64,000 bases of DNA, from NCBI RefSeq assembly GCF_029457495.1, contig NZ_CP120361.1, forward strand, positions 1,814,001 to 1,878,000. Direction: 5' to 3'. The stretch comes from Chelativorans sp. AA-79. GTDB taxonomy: Bacteria > Pseudomonadota > Alphaproteobacteria > Rhizobiales > Rhizobiaceae. A program made the translations under genes and the position numbers. Positions within the stretch are counted from its first letter, which is position 1; the number at the start of each line of letters is the position of its first letter. This document shows positions 35,004 through 43,537 of this stretch, one piece after another. The notes under the pieces are model-generated. The model saw only the letters and a list, made by a program, of their open reading frames with translations, did not search any database and had not been told where the DNA came from.

Positions 35004-36845
35004 ATGCGAGACGGAGACATTGCACCTGGGGCGAGCGCCCGGACCGGGCGGTTCCGGTGCGCAGCCGTGATGGCCTGGATCGTCGCGCTTGCCGCAACGG
35101 CGCTTTTCCTCCCGGCAGCAAACGCCGATGCCTCGGCGGATTGCCGGGTGCTGGAGGCGAATGCGACGGAGCAGTTCCAGGCGGACACCGCGGGCGCCGA
35201 TCTCGTCTGGATGGTGGACGGCGTTCCCGGAGGAGCGCCGGAGATCGGAATGATCAGCGACCGCGGGCTCTATACCGCCCCGGCGAATATGGGTGCGGAA
35301 CTGGACGTGACGGTGACGGCCGCCTCGGCCAGCGATCCTTCCGCAGCGACCCACTGGAGCGTGTGCAACAGGGCTTTCGACCGGCCGGGGAACGCCTATC
35401 ACGTAGCCATCGACGGATCGGATGCCGGCGATGGGACGGCCCAGGCGCCATGGCGCACGATCCAGCATGCGGTCGATCATGTCGAGCCCGGCGATACGGT
35501 TCTCGTGCATGGGGGCATCTACAACGAGACCGTGACGATCACGCGGTCAGGCTCCGCCGAAGGCGGATACATCACGCTGATGGAGGCGCCGGGCGAAAAC
35601 GCGGTCATCGACGGGGCCGGACTGGTCGATCAGCCCTATGGGAGGCGCGGGCTGATCACGCTCTCCAATGTCGGTTACGTCCGGGTGAAGGACTTCGAGA
35701 TCCGCAACTACAAGTCGGATTCCGAATTCATCGTGATCGGCGTTCTCGTCAGCGGTGCGGGCGAGCGCATCGAGATAAGAAACAATGTCATCCACCGCAT
35801 CGAGGCCAACAACCTGCCCGCCAGGGGCAATGCCAACGGGCTCGGGATCGCCGTCTACGGCACGGAGGCCGAACCCCTGCGGAATGTGATCGTCGACGGG
35901 AACGAGCTCTACGGCCTTAGGACGGGCACCGGAGAGTCGCTGACGGTCGGCGGCAATGTCGAGGGCTGGCAGGTCACGAACAACAGCGTGCACGACAACA
36001 ATTTCATCGGCATCGATGCGATCGGCTATTACCACACCGGCACCGAGTCCGACCGGGCCCGCCGCGGATGGATCGCCGGAAACACCGTCTACAACCTCTC
36101 GACCGCCGGCAACCGGGGGCTCACCTACATCGCCGCCGCGATCGGAATCTATATCGACGGCGGGCGGGACATTACGGTCGAGCGCAACCTTGTGGAGGGA
36201 AACGACGGCGGCATCTGGATCCTCAGCGAGCATCCCGGCAAGGCCACGAGCAATGTGATCGTCCGCGACAACGTGGTGCGCTTCAACCGGGATGCCGGCA
36301 TTCTGGTAGGCGGCTACCATCCGACCCGGTCTGGCGGGGCGGACAATTGCACCATCGTCAACAACACGCTCTTCGAGAACAACACCCGCGATGCGCCCGG
36401 CATCCATTCGGGCGAACTGCAGATCGGCAGCAATGCCACGAATATCCGCTTCCAGAACAACATCCTGCACGCGGGCAGGAAGGGCTACGTCATCACCAAA
36501 TTCTCCGAGGACCGTTCGGATTCGGTGAGGATCGGGCACAATCTCTATTTCTCCTCCGCCGGGGGCGACCAAACGCGCTGGTTCTGGGAAGGTCGGAACT
36601 TCTACAATGAGGGCAGGCCGGGAGATGACTTCAAAGCCTTCCGGTCCGTCAGCGGCGATACCGGCAGCATGGTCGCCGATCCCGGCTTCGTGGATCCGGA
36701 GACGGGGGACTTTCGGCTGCGCGCCGATTCACCGGCCCGCGACAGCGGGTTCATGGGGCCGGGCATTGGCGTGCGGGACGGTGCCGTGAAACCGAGGGTG
36801 CAGGCGCCGAAGGTGGATCGCGGCGCCCATGAAGGCGCCGAATAG
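35004..36845 (+). CDS. Secreted right-handed parallel beta-helix protein
   Basis: A 613-aa exported protein. A signal segment (VMAWIVALAATALFLPAANA) follows a 22-residue basic/polar start. Residues about 40-115 form a small Ig-like region with DRGLYTAPANMGAELDVTV. From about 130, DAGDGTAQAPWRTIQHAVDHVEPGDTVLVHGGIYNETVTI (shown only in part by APWRTIQHAVDHV) opens a DUF1565-type beta-helix with many N-ladder coils (NNVIHRIEAN, VDGNELYGL, NNSVHDNNFIGID, NTLFENN). Typical relatives are polysaccharide lyases, epimerases or passive wall proteins. No catalytic set is evident, so activity is unknown. It is a single gene, not clearly tied to the siderophore operon. Confidence 0.82.
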   Translation: MRDGDIAPGASARTGRFRCAAVMAWIVALAATALFLPAANADASADCRVLEANATEQFQADTAGADLVWMVDGVPGGAPEIGMISDRGLYTAPANMGAELDVTVTAASASDPSAATHWSVCNRAFDRPGNAYHVAIDGSDAGDGTAQAPWRTIQHAVDHVEPGDTVLVHGGIYNETVTITRSGSAEGGYITLMEAPGENAVIDGAGLVDQPYGRRGLITLSNVGYVRVKDFEIRNYKSDSEFIVIGVLVSGAGERIEIRNNVIHRIEANNLPARGNANGLGIAVYGTEAEPLRNVIVDGNELYGLRTGTGESLTVGGNVEGWQVTNNSVHDNNFIGIDAIGYYHTGTESDRARRGWIAGNTVYNLSTAGNRGLTYIAAAIGIYIDGGRDITVERNLVEGNDGGIWILSEHPGKATSNVIVRDNVVRFNRDAGILVGGYHPTRSGGADNCTIVNNTLFENNTRDAPGIHSGELQIGSNATNIRFQNNILHAGRKGYVITKFSEDRSDSVRIGHNLYFSSAGGDQTRWFWEGRNFYNEGRPGDDFKAFRSVSGDTGSMVADPGFVDPETGDFRLRADSPARDSGFMGPGIGVRDGAVKPRVQAPKVDRGAHEGAE

Positions 36846-36851
36846 CAGGGC

Positions 36852-36871
36852 GGGGCCGCCGCAGCGGCCCC
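36852..36871. terminator. Candidate bidirectional terminator
   Basis: GGGGCCGC - CGCA - GCGGCCCC, a perfect 8-bp stem, lies in the 38-bp gap between the convergent beta-helix and RidA-family genes. The U-run is lacking, so efficiency is uncertain; its position is what supports the call. Confidence 0.5.
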
Positions 36872-36883
36872 CGCGCATTTGCA

Positions 36884-37306
36884 TCAAAGCTGCACCTGGA
36901 TGCGCTCCTGCTCGGCCTTTCCGGCGCCCTTATAGGCCGTGACCTCGATCTCCACCTTGAAATCGGGCGCGCCGAGCGGCGCGCAGGTCACGGTGCTCGC
37001 CGGGTCGATGCCACGGAATCTCTCGCCGACAAAGGCCATCACAGACGCGGCATCCTCGCGATAGGGGATGACCACGCGCGAGCGGACCACGTCCGCCAGC
37101 GTGGCGCCTACCGAGGCCAGCGCACCCTCGATGTTGGCGAAACACTGCTTCGCCTGCTCGACGGCATCCGTCGACATCTCGCGGGTCTTGTAGTTGCGGC
37201 CGGCGGTGTTGGAGACGTGAACCCAGTTGTCGACCATCACGACGCGCGAGTAGCTCTCCTTCTCCTCGAATATGCTGCCGGACTTCACTTTCACGACCTT
37301 GCTCAT
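36884..37306 (-). CDS. RidA (YjgF/YER057c/UK114) family protein
   Basis: A 140-aa member of the RidA superfamily. The pattern VVMVDNWVHVSNTAGRN, AVEQAKQCFANIEGALASVGATLADVVRSRVVI (blocks) and DPASTVTCAPLGAPDFKVEIEVTAYK is complete. The C-terminal position that is Arg in true RidA deaminases (R105, in the sequence near P.ARS..EV) is not obviously present here: the stretch reads PASTVTCAPLGAPDF, so this may belong to a non-canonical Rid subgroup. It is the last gene of a leftward catabolic operon and may hydrolyse an imine or enamine made by the FAD oxidase encoded upstream. Confidence 0.87.
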   Translation of the reverse strand: MSKVVKVKSGSIFEEKESYSRVVMVDNWVHVSNTAGRNYKTREMSTDAVEQAKQCFANIEGALASVGATLADVVRSRVVIPYREDAASVMAFVGERFRGIDPASTVTCAPLGAPDFKVEIEVTAYKGAGKAEQERIQVQL

Positions 37307-37390
37307 CGTTCATCCTTTCAGAGCGGTTGGGACAAAAAGGGGTCCGTCCGCCGGGCCCGGCGGGAGAGGACCGGTTGGAAATGACGGGCG

Positions 37391-39013
37391 TCAGACGGCC
37401 ATGCGGTAGATCGCTTCGGCCGTGCGGGCGTCAATGCGGTCCTCGGCCAGGTCACGGGCGATCGCCTCCCGCGCCCGCTTCTCCGGCGCGCCGTAACCGC
37501 CGCCGCCGGGTGTGACGATCTCCACGATCTGTCCCGGCATGAGCGCCACGGTGCCCTTGAAGTCCTCGCGGCCGTCGCCGAAGTCGAAGGCCGAGGGCAA
37601 TCCTGCCCCTCCGCCGGCGAGGCCCCACGGGCGGGAATGGACACGCGAGCCCTCGACGCTCAGCCGGCATTCCGCCTCGGCGCGGTAGACGCGCCGCAGG
37701 CCCATGCCACCGCGATGCGTACCGGCGCCGCCGGAGCCGTTCACCAGCTCATAGCGCAGGAGCGTGAGCGGATATTCGAGCTCGAGCGCCTCGACGGGAA
37801 GGTTCGAGGTGTTGGTCATGTGGACATGCACGCCGCTCAGGCCGTCCTTGGTCGGCCGCGCGCCGGCGCCACCGCCGATCGTCTCCAGATAGACCCAGAG
37901 ACTGCCGTCGGGGCGCGTGCCGGTAAAAAGTGCGCCGGTGCAGCAGCCATTGCCGGCCGCCGCAACCTTGTCGGGCAGGGCCTGGGCGAGAGCGCCCTGC
38001 ACGAGGTCGGCCACGCGCTGGCAAGCGGCTATGCGGCCGTCGACGGCGGCCGGATGCTTGCAGTTGAGGATCGAACCCAGCGGCGCTTCGACCGTGATCG
38101 GCCGCGCGAGGCCGGCATTGGGGAGCACGGTCGGGTCGATCACCGCCTTCACGGCGTAATAGCAGGTGGCGAGCAGCGCGGTGTAGATGATGTTGAGGCC
38201 GGCAGCCACCTGCGGCGGCGCGTCGAAGGCAAGATGCATGCGGTCGCCGGTAACGGTGATGTCCACCTTCAGCTCCATCTCGCCGTCGAACTGGGTGCTG
38301 TCGAAACGGTCGGTGAAGCTGTAGGCCCGGTCGGGAATGGCGGCGATGCCGGCGCGCATCTTGCGCTCGGCATAATCCTGCAGCGCATCGCCCGCGGCGA
38401 GCACCCGGTCCGCGCCATATTTGGCGCAGAGCGCCTGCATGCGCTTCACGCAGAGCCCATTGGCCGACATCTGCGCGCGCAGGTCCGACAGACGCTCGTG
38501 CGGCACCTGGCAATTGAGCAGGAAAAGGTCCTGGATGTCCTTCTGCAGCTCGCCGCGGCGATAGAGCCTGACGGGCGGGATGCGCAGGCCCTCCTGGTAG
38601 ATATGGGCATGGCCACGGTCGGCGAAATCGGCATGGTGGGCAGTGTTCACGGCCCAGGCGATCAGCCGGTCCTCGAAGAAGATGGGTTCGGCAAGCACGA
38701 TGTCGGGCAGGTGGGTGGCGCCGCCCTCATAGGCATCGTTGCCGATGAAGACGTCGCCAGGCTGGATGTCCTCGCGGGCATAGCGCTGGCCGATATGCGG
38801 CAGGATGCCGATGAAGCTGCCCAGATGCATGGGGATGTGCTCCGCCTGGCAGAGCGTGTTGCCGCGCCAGTCGAAGAGGGCGGTGGAGCAGTCGCGCCGC
38901 TCCTTGATGTTGGTGGAAAAGCTCGCCCGCACCAGCGCTTCGCCCATTTCCTCGACGATCGAGGCGAGCGCGCTGCCGATGACTTCCACGGTGATCGGAT
39001 CGACCTCGGTCAT
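37391..39013 (-). CDS. hyuB: Hydantoinase B / oxoprolinase beta-subunit family
   Basis: A 540-aa HyuB subunit. The N-terminus MTEVDPITVEVIGSALASIVEEMGEALVRASFSTNIKERRD (blocks TVEVIGSALASIVEEM, SFSTNIKERRDCS) and the later PGDVFIGNDAYEGGATHLPD, AVNTAHHADFAD and GTHRGGMGLRRVY are family hallmarks. The ATG has GAAGG 7 bp upstream; a GTG two codons earlier overlaps the hyuA stop. With HyuA it forms an ATP-dependent amidohydrolase of N-methylhydantoin or 5-oxoproline type, opening a lactam ring. Confidence 0.92.
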   Translation of the reverse strand: MTEVDPITVEVIGSALASIVEEMGEALVRASFSTNIKERRDCSTALFDWRGNTLCQAEHIPMHLGSFIGILPHIGQRYAREDIQPGDVFIGNDAYEGGATHLPDIVLAEPIFFEDRLIAWAVNTAHHADFADRGHAHIYQEGLRIPPVRLYRRGELQKDIQDLFLLNCQVPHERLSDLRAQMSANGLCVKRMQALCAKYGADRVLAAGDALQDYAERKMRAGIAAIPDRAYSFTDRFDSTQFDGEMELKVDITVTGDRMHLAFDAPPQVAAGLNIIYTALLATCYYAVKAVIDPTVLPNAGLARPITVEAPLGSILNCKHPAAVDGRIAACQRVADLVQGALAQALPDKVAAAGNGCCTGALFTGTRPDGSLWVYLETIGGGAGARPTKDGLSGVHVHMTNTSNLPVEALELEYPLTLLRYELVNGSGGAGTHRGGMGLRRVYRAEAECRLSVEGSRVHSRPWGLAGGGAGLPSAFDFGDGREDFKGTVALMPGQIVEIVTPGGGGYGAPEKRAREAIARDLAEDRIDARTAEAIYRMAV

Positions 39014-39015
39014 GG

Positions 39016-41064
39016 TCACACCTTCAGGATGAGGTTCAGATAGGGGTCAACGGCAGCGCTCATGCCGGGAAGCACGACCGTGGTCGTGTCCATCTGTTCG
39101 ACGATCGCCGGGCCGTCGATACGGTTGCCGGATTTGAGGCGGTCGCGCTGGTACACGGGACAGACGACGAAGGCGCCGGCCTCGGGGAAATAGACTTCGC
39201 GCTCCGCGATCACCGCCTGCGATGCGTCGGGTCCGGCATCGGGGAGGGGGGCGAACTCGGCCTTCTTCACCAATCCCGCCGCCTCCACCCGCAGCGTGAC
39301 GATCTGCACCGGGGCGCCCTCGGCGGCGAAGCCGAAGCGCTGGCGATGGGCTTCCGCGAAGCCTTCCGCGAGGCGCTCGAAGGTGCCGGCGTCGACCGTA
39401 CCGGCCGGTACGGGCACCGAAAGTTCGTAGTTCTGGCCGACATAGCGCATATCGGCGGTGCGGGTGATGCGGCGCCGGTCCGGAGGCGTGCGTTCCGCCT
39501 CGAACCATTCTACCGCTTGGCGTTCGAGCGTTGCGAACCCCTCCGCCACCGCCGGAAGCGATTCCGGCAAAAGCTCCATCAGCCGGCTCACGGCGAAATC
39601 GGCGCGCAGGTCGGTGAGCAGCAGGCCGAGCGCGCACAGCGTGCCCGGCGTGCGCGGCACGATCACATGGGAGATGTCGAGCTCCTTCGCGAGCCGCGCG
39701 GCGTGCAGCGGGCCGGCGCCGCCGAAGGCCATCAGCGCATAGTCGCGCGGGTCGTGCCCGCGCTGCACGCTGATGACGCGGATGGCTTTCGCCATATTGG
39801 CGGTCACCACGGAGATGATGCCCTGTGCCGTTTCCATGAGATCGAGGCCGAGTTTGTCCGCCAGTCTCTGCACGGCGGCGACGGCGAGCTCGCGCTCCAC
39901 CTTCATGCGGCCACCGAGGATCTCGACGGGGTTGAGCGTCTGGAGCACGACGTTGGCATCGGTCACCGTCGGTTCGGTGGCGCCGCGGCCGTAGCAGACG
40001 GGTCCGGGATCGGCGCCGGCGCTCTGCGGGCCGACTTTCAGCAGCCCGCCGCTGTCCACATGGGCAATCGAGCCGCCGCCTGCGCCCACGGTGTGGATGT
40101 CGAGCATCGGCGCCTTGATGGGATAGCCGTGGACGCTCGCCTCGCCGGTGAGCTTGCAGACGCCGCCCTGCAGCAATGCCACGTCGGAGCTGGTGCCGCC
40201 GACATCGAAGGTGATGATGTTCTCGAAGCCCGCCATGCGGCCGATCGCCTGGGCGGCTACCACGCCAGTGCTCGGGCCGGACAGCACCGTGCGCACCGGA
40301 AGTTCGGCGGCAGCCTCGAAGCCGATGACACCGCCATTCGATTGGGTGAGTTGCGGCGCGACGGCAACCCCCAACTCGGCCAGGCGCTTTTGCAGGCGCC
40401 GGATATAGCGCTGCATCACGGGGCCGAGATAGGCGTTCACCACCGTGGTGGAGAGCCGTTCGTATTCGCGGAACTCGGGCGCGACGGCATGGGAGGCGCT
40501 CACGAAAGCCTCCGGCAACTCCTCGGCCACGATGCGGCGCGCGAGCACCTCATGCTCGGTGTTGAGGAAACCGTAGAGGAAGCAGATGGCGATCGCCTTC
40601 ACGTCGTTCCGGGCCAGAAGGCGTGCGGCCTCGCGCACGGCATTCTCGTCGAGCGGGACATCGACGCTGCCGTCGCTCTTGAGCCGCTCCGGCACTTCGC
40701 GGCGCAGGTCCCGGCTTACCAGGATCTCCGGCTTGTCGGCGTTCATGTCGTAGAGGCTCGGCCGTTTCTGCCTGCCGATCTCCAGGAGGTCGCGGAAGCC
40801 GTCGGTGACGATCAGGCCGGTCTTCACGCCGCGCAGTTCGATCAGCGCGTTGGTCGCCACCGTCGTCCCGTGGCCCAGGAAGCTGATGTCGGCCGCCTTG
40901 GCGCCGACCTCGGCCAGCGCCTCTTCGGCGCCGTTGGCGATGCCGCGCGACGGATCATCCGGGGTGGAGGGAACCTTCCAGATCTCGAGGCGGCCCGTTT
41001 CCTCATCGAAGAGGCAGAGATCGGTGAATGTGCCACCGGAATCGACGCCAATTCTCCACGCCAT
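39016..41064 (-). CDS. hyuA: Hydantoinase A / oxoprolinase alpha-subunit family
   Basis: A 682-aa ATP-binding subunit. MAWRIGVDSGGTFTDLCLFDE is the N-terminal nucleotide motif; LGHGTTVATNALIELRG, TVLSGPSTGVVAAQAIG, ITFDVGGTSSDVALLQGG and YALMAFGGAGPLHAARLA follow in family order. The end is the usual GPAIVEQMDTTTVVLPGM. Immediately downstream is hyuB. The operon also holds an FAD oxidase, an SDR and a RidA protein, and faces a TRAP importer, so the pair probably starts or finishes breakdown of an imported cyclic amide or N-substituted amino acid. Confidence 0.93.
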   Translation of the reverse strand: MAWRIGVDSGGTFTDLCLFDEETGRLEIWKVPSTPDDPSRGIANGAEEALAEVGAKAADISFLGHGTTVATNALIELRGVKTGLIVTDGFRDLLEIGRQKRPSLYDMNADKPEILVSRDLRREVPERLKSDGSVDVPLDENAVREAARLLARNDVKAIAICFLYGFLNTEHEVLARRIVAEELPEAFVSASHAVAPEFREYERLSTTVVNAYLGPVMQRYIRRLQKRLAELGVAVAPQLTQSNGGVIGFEAAAELPVRTVLSGPSTGVVAAQAIGRMAGFENIITFDVGGTSSDVALLQGGVCKLTGEASVHGYPIKAPMLDIHTVGAGGGSIAHVDSGGLLKVGPQSAGADPGPVCYGRGATEPTVTDANVVLQTLNPVEILGGRMKVERELAVAAVQRLADKLGLDLMETAQGIISVVTANMAKAIRVISVQRGHDPRDYALMAFGGAGPLHAARLAKELDISHVIVPRTPGTLCALGLLLTDLRADFAVSRLMELLPESLPAVAEGFATLERQAVEWFEAERTPPDRRRITRTADMRYVGQNYELSVPVPAGTVDAGTFERLAEGFAEAHRQRFGFAAEGAPVQIVTLRVEAAGLVKKAEFAPLPDAGPDASQAVIAEREVYFPEAGAFVVCPVYQRDRLKSGNRIDGPAIVEQMDTTTVVLPGMSAAVDPYLNLILKV

Positions 41065-41070
41065 GTTTCT

Positions 41071-42417
41071 TCACCCTCCGGTCTGTCTCGCGAGCACGCG
41101 TTCGGCAGTTTTTCTGGCTTTTGCGAAACGGTCAAAGCGGAAAGGCTGCGGGTCCACACAGGGCGTGCGCCCGAGCACGAGGTCGGCCATGAGGCGCCCG
41201 GCGCCCGGCCCGATGCCGAAACCGTGGCCGGAAAAGCCGCTTGCAAGATAAAGGCCGGGCAGGGCGGCGACGGGGCCGATGACGGGAACGGCATCCGGCG
41301 TGACATCGATGATGCCCGACCAGCTATAGGTGATCCTCGCCTCCGTGAAGGCGGGGAAGGCCTTGACGAGATTGGCGAGCCCCTTGCGGTTGAAGTGCTC
41401 GATCGGTACGGGATCGAGGACACGCACCCGCTCGAACGGACTTTCCTTCTCGAGCGACCAGCGGCGTGGCGTCTGCCATTCCTCGATGAACCGGCTGCCG
41501 ACGCGCAGCTTCAATTCGCGCCACTGCTTGACGAGCGAGGGGATGAAATCGGCGAAGAGCCGGAAACTGTCGGGTACTATCGGCGCGATGTTGGCGTTGC
41601 GCATGGCGACCGAAAAGCCGCCGTCGAGACGCCTGCGGAAGGAGAAGTTGGAAGCGCCCACCGGCATGTCCGGCACGCCGTCGGCTGCACTTACACGGGC
41701 CACGGAGCCGATGATCTTCAGTTGCGGGAAGTCGATGCCGAGATTGCCGAGGAAGAGGCGCGACCAGGCGCCGCCGGCGAGCACCACGGCGTCGCAGGCG
41801 ATCGGTCCCTTCTCGGTGACCACCCAGCCCGGCTTTCCCGCCTTCATCTCGATCCCGCGGACCGCACAGTCGGTGAGGATGTGCGCGCCGGCTTTCTGGG
41901 CCGCACGGGCGATGGCCGGGGCGGCCTTGGACGGTTCTGCCCTGCCGTCGCTCGCCGTGTGCAAGCCACCCTCGAATCGGCCGGCCAGGCCGGGCAGGAG
42001 ACCGGGAAGCTCGGCGGAGGAAACCAGCCGCGAAGGAAGTTGCCATTGCCTGGCATGGGCGAGCCACGCTTCATACTCCGCCATGTCGCGGCGGCTTTCG
42101 CAGAGATAGGTGATTCCGGTCAGGCGGAAGCCTGTCTCGTCGCCGATGCGCTCGTTCATCGTCGACCAGAGCCGGACGCTTTCGAGCGCCAACGGGATCT
42201 CCTGTGGATCACGGCCCATCTGGCGCACCCAGCCCCAGTTGCGGCCCGACTGCTCGCCACCGATGCGGCCCTTCTCGCAGAGCGCGACCCTGAGACCGCC
42301 CTCGGTCAGGAAAAGGGCGGTGGAAACCCCAATGATCCCGCCGCCGATGATGACGACGTCCACTCTTTCGGGCAGGCGCTCGTGGCCTTGCACCTGGTCC
42401 AGGGGGAGGGAGGTCAT
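41071..42417 (-). CDS. FAD-dependent oxidoreductase, DAO family
   Basis: A 448-aa flavoprotein. The dinucleotide fold VDVVIIGGGIIGVSTALFL starts at about residue 16, with CEKGRIGGEQSGRNWGWVRQMGRD, a signature of the gamma-glutamylputrescine/sarcosine-oxidase-like DAO subgroup. Late motifs: TYSWSGIIDVTPDAVPVIG and GLYLASGFSGHGFGIGPGAG. The ATG of MTSLPLDQ is chosen because the upstream part of the frame overlaps the SDR gene and shows no similarity. It probably oxidises a secondary or primary amine. Six base pairs separate it from hyuA. Confidence 0.9.
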   Translation of the reverse strand: MTSLPLDQVQGHERLPERVDVVIIGGGIIGVSTALFLTEGGLRVALCEKGRIGGEQSGRNWGWVRQMGRDPQEIPLALESVRLWSTMNERIGDETGFRLTGITYLCESRRDMAEYEAWLAHARQWQLPSRLVSSAELPGLLPGLAGRFEGGLHTASDGRAEPSKAAPAIARAAQKAGAHILTDCAVRGIEMKAGKPGWVVTEKGPIACDAVVLAGGAWSRLFLGNLGIDFPQLKIIGSVARVSAADGVPDMPVGASNFSFRRRLDGGFSVAMRNANIAPIVPDSFRLFADFIPSLVKQWRELKLRVGSRFIEEWQTPRRWSLEKESPFERVRVLDPVPIEHFNRKGLANLVKAFPAFTEARITYSWSGIIDVTPDAVPVIGPVAALPGLYLASGFSGHGFGIGPGAGRLMADLVLGRTPCVDPQPFRFDRFAKARKTAERVLARQTGG

Positions 42418-42463
42418 CGCGGTGTCGTCTTCATCGAGATGTCTGCGCGCAGGCCCGTGGCGA

Positions 42464-43177
42464 TCACAGCATGTCCTCGAGGCGGCAATTGACCAGGAGC
42501 TCGGCCACCGCGGCATTGTTGGGAAGCTCGATCGCCGTTCGCACCAGCTCCGCCATCGTCTCGGGCTGGATCATCTCCTCCGGCGTCACCTTGCTGGTGT
42601 AGGCGCTCATCTCCGTGCGCACGAAGCTCGGGCAGATGGCCGTGGCGCGGATGCCCTTCTCCCAGCCCACCTGGCGCGTGGTGTGGGTGAGACCCATGAC
42701 CGCGAATTTCGTCATGTTGTAGCCGACGAAGCTGTTGCGCACGCGCTTTCCCGAAAGAGAGCCGATGTTGACGATGCGTCCTCTTCCCGTCGCCTCGAGG
42801 TGGGGCAGGCAGAGGCGCGTCATCCTCAGCGGCGCCTTGACGTTGACCGCCCAGAGCCGGTCGAGCGCCTCGTCGTTGTCTTCGGTGAGCTCGACTCTTT
42901 CGGCGAGACCGGCATTGTTGACCAGCGCATCGATGCGGCCGAAACGAGCGACGGTGGCATCCACCCAGTCGCTCGCCGTCTTTGGCTCGTACGCGTCGAA
43001 CCGGCAGCACAGCACGCGTTCGGCATGCGCGCCGAAAGCGGCCTGCAGCGCATCCGTGTCGCGCGCGCCGAGGCTCAGCCGATAGCCGTGTTCGAGCAGA
43101 TGCTCGGCGATCGCACGGCCGATGCCGCGATTGGCGCCTGAAATGACGACGACCGGCTGATCGTTTGTGGCGGACAT
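42464..43177 (-). CDS. Short-chain dehydrogenase/reductase
   Basis: A 237-aa classical SDR. The cofactor motif is VVISGANRGIGRAIAEHL, then NNAGLAER, the catalytic Ser in VNIGSLSGKRV and the Tyr-Lys pair in YNMTKFAVMG. A GLTHTTRQVGWEKGIRATAICPSFVRTEM segment follows (blocks). The start is the ATG of MSATNDQ behind GGGGAAG; the longer frame is not needed. It is the first gene of the leftward operon and probably reduces or oxidises a carbonyl/alcohol intermediate. Confidence 0.9.
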   Translation of the reverse strand: MSATNDQPVVVISGANRGIGRAIAEHLLEHGYRLSLGARDTDALQAAFGAHAERVLCCRFDAYEPKTASDWVDATVARFGRIDALVNNAGLAERVELTEDNDEALDRLWAVNVKAPLRMTRLCLPHLEATGRGRIVNIGSLSGKRVRNSFVGYNMTKFAVMGLTHTTRQVGWEKGIRATAICPSFVRTEMSAYTSKVTPEEMIQPETMAELVRTAIELPNNAAVAELLVNCRLEDML

Positions 43178-43537
43178 CTTCTTCCCCTTCGCTAAACTGC
43201 GGTTCCCCATCTAGGCGCAACCAACCTCCGAGCAATGCTGCGACCATCGGAGACTGGCAATACGTGCGTGTATATGATCTTTTTTGAACGTTTTTGATAG
43301 ATACTCAAGACCCTCTTCGCGATCAAGCCTAAAATCCCGGTGAAAAGAGGAGGGCAGCGGCTCGAAAGGAACTTTGTGACAGTTTTTCGACCGAATGATT
43401 GACATGTTGTGGTAGATTGCGCATCATCCGAATGCGGATCGCGCAGCTTGATGCAGATCCTGCCAATAAAAATGAACGTTTGCGGGAGAGTCCGGGACGT
43501 CGAAGAAGCAACGGCACCGTTCTAAGGGGAACCGGAG
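43178..43537. promoter_or_regulatory. Divergent control region between the SDR and TRAP operons
   Basis: A 360-bp gap without a gene. It holds a good rightward promoter, TTGACA (43399-43404) - 17 bp - CATCAT (43422-43427), and two copies of TGAACGTTT (43285-43293 and 43473-43481), one on each side of the promoter. DeoR-family repressors bind short repeated elements, and a DeoR-type gene ends the TRAP operon, so these repeats are candidate operator elements. The stretch is more A/T-rich than the flanking genes. GGGGAACCGGAG precedes the TRAP receptor start. Confidence 0.5.

Noticed and set aside
39346..42492. A 1,048-codon rightward open frame opposite hyuA and the FAD oxidase gene
   Set aside because: It lies entirely antisense to two well-supported genes, is Arg/His/Ala-rich with no domain, and is explained by high GC3 codon use on the real strand.
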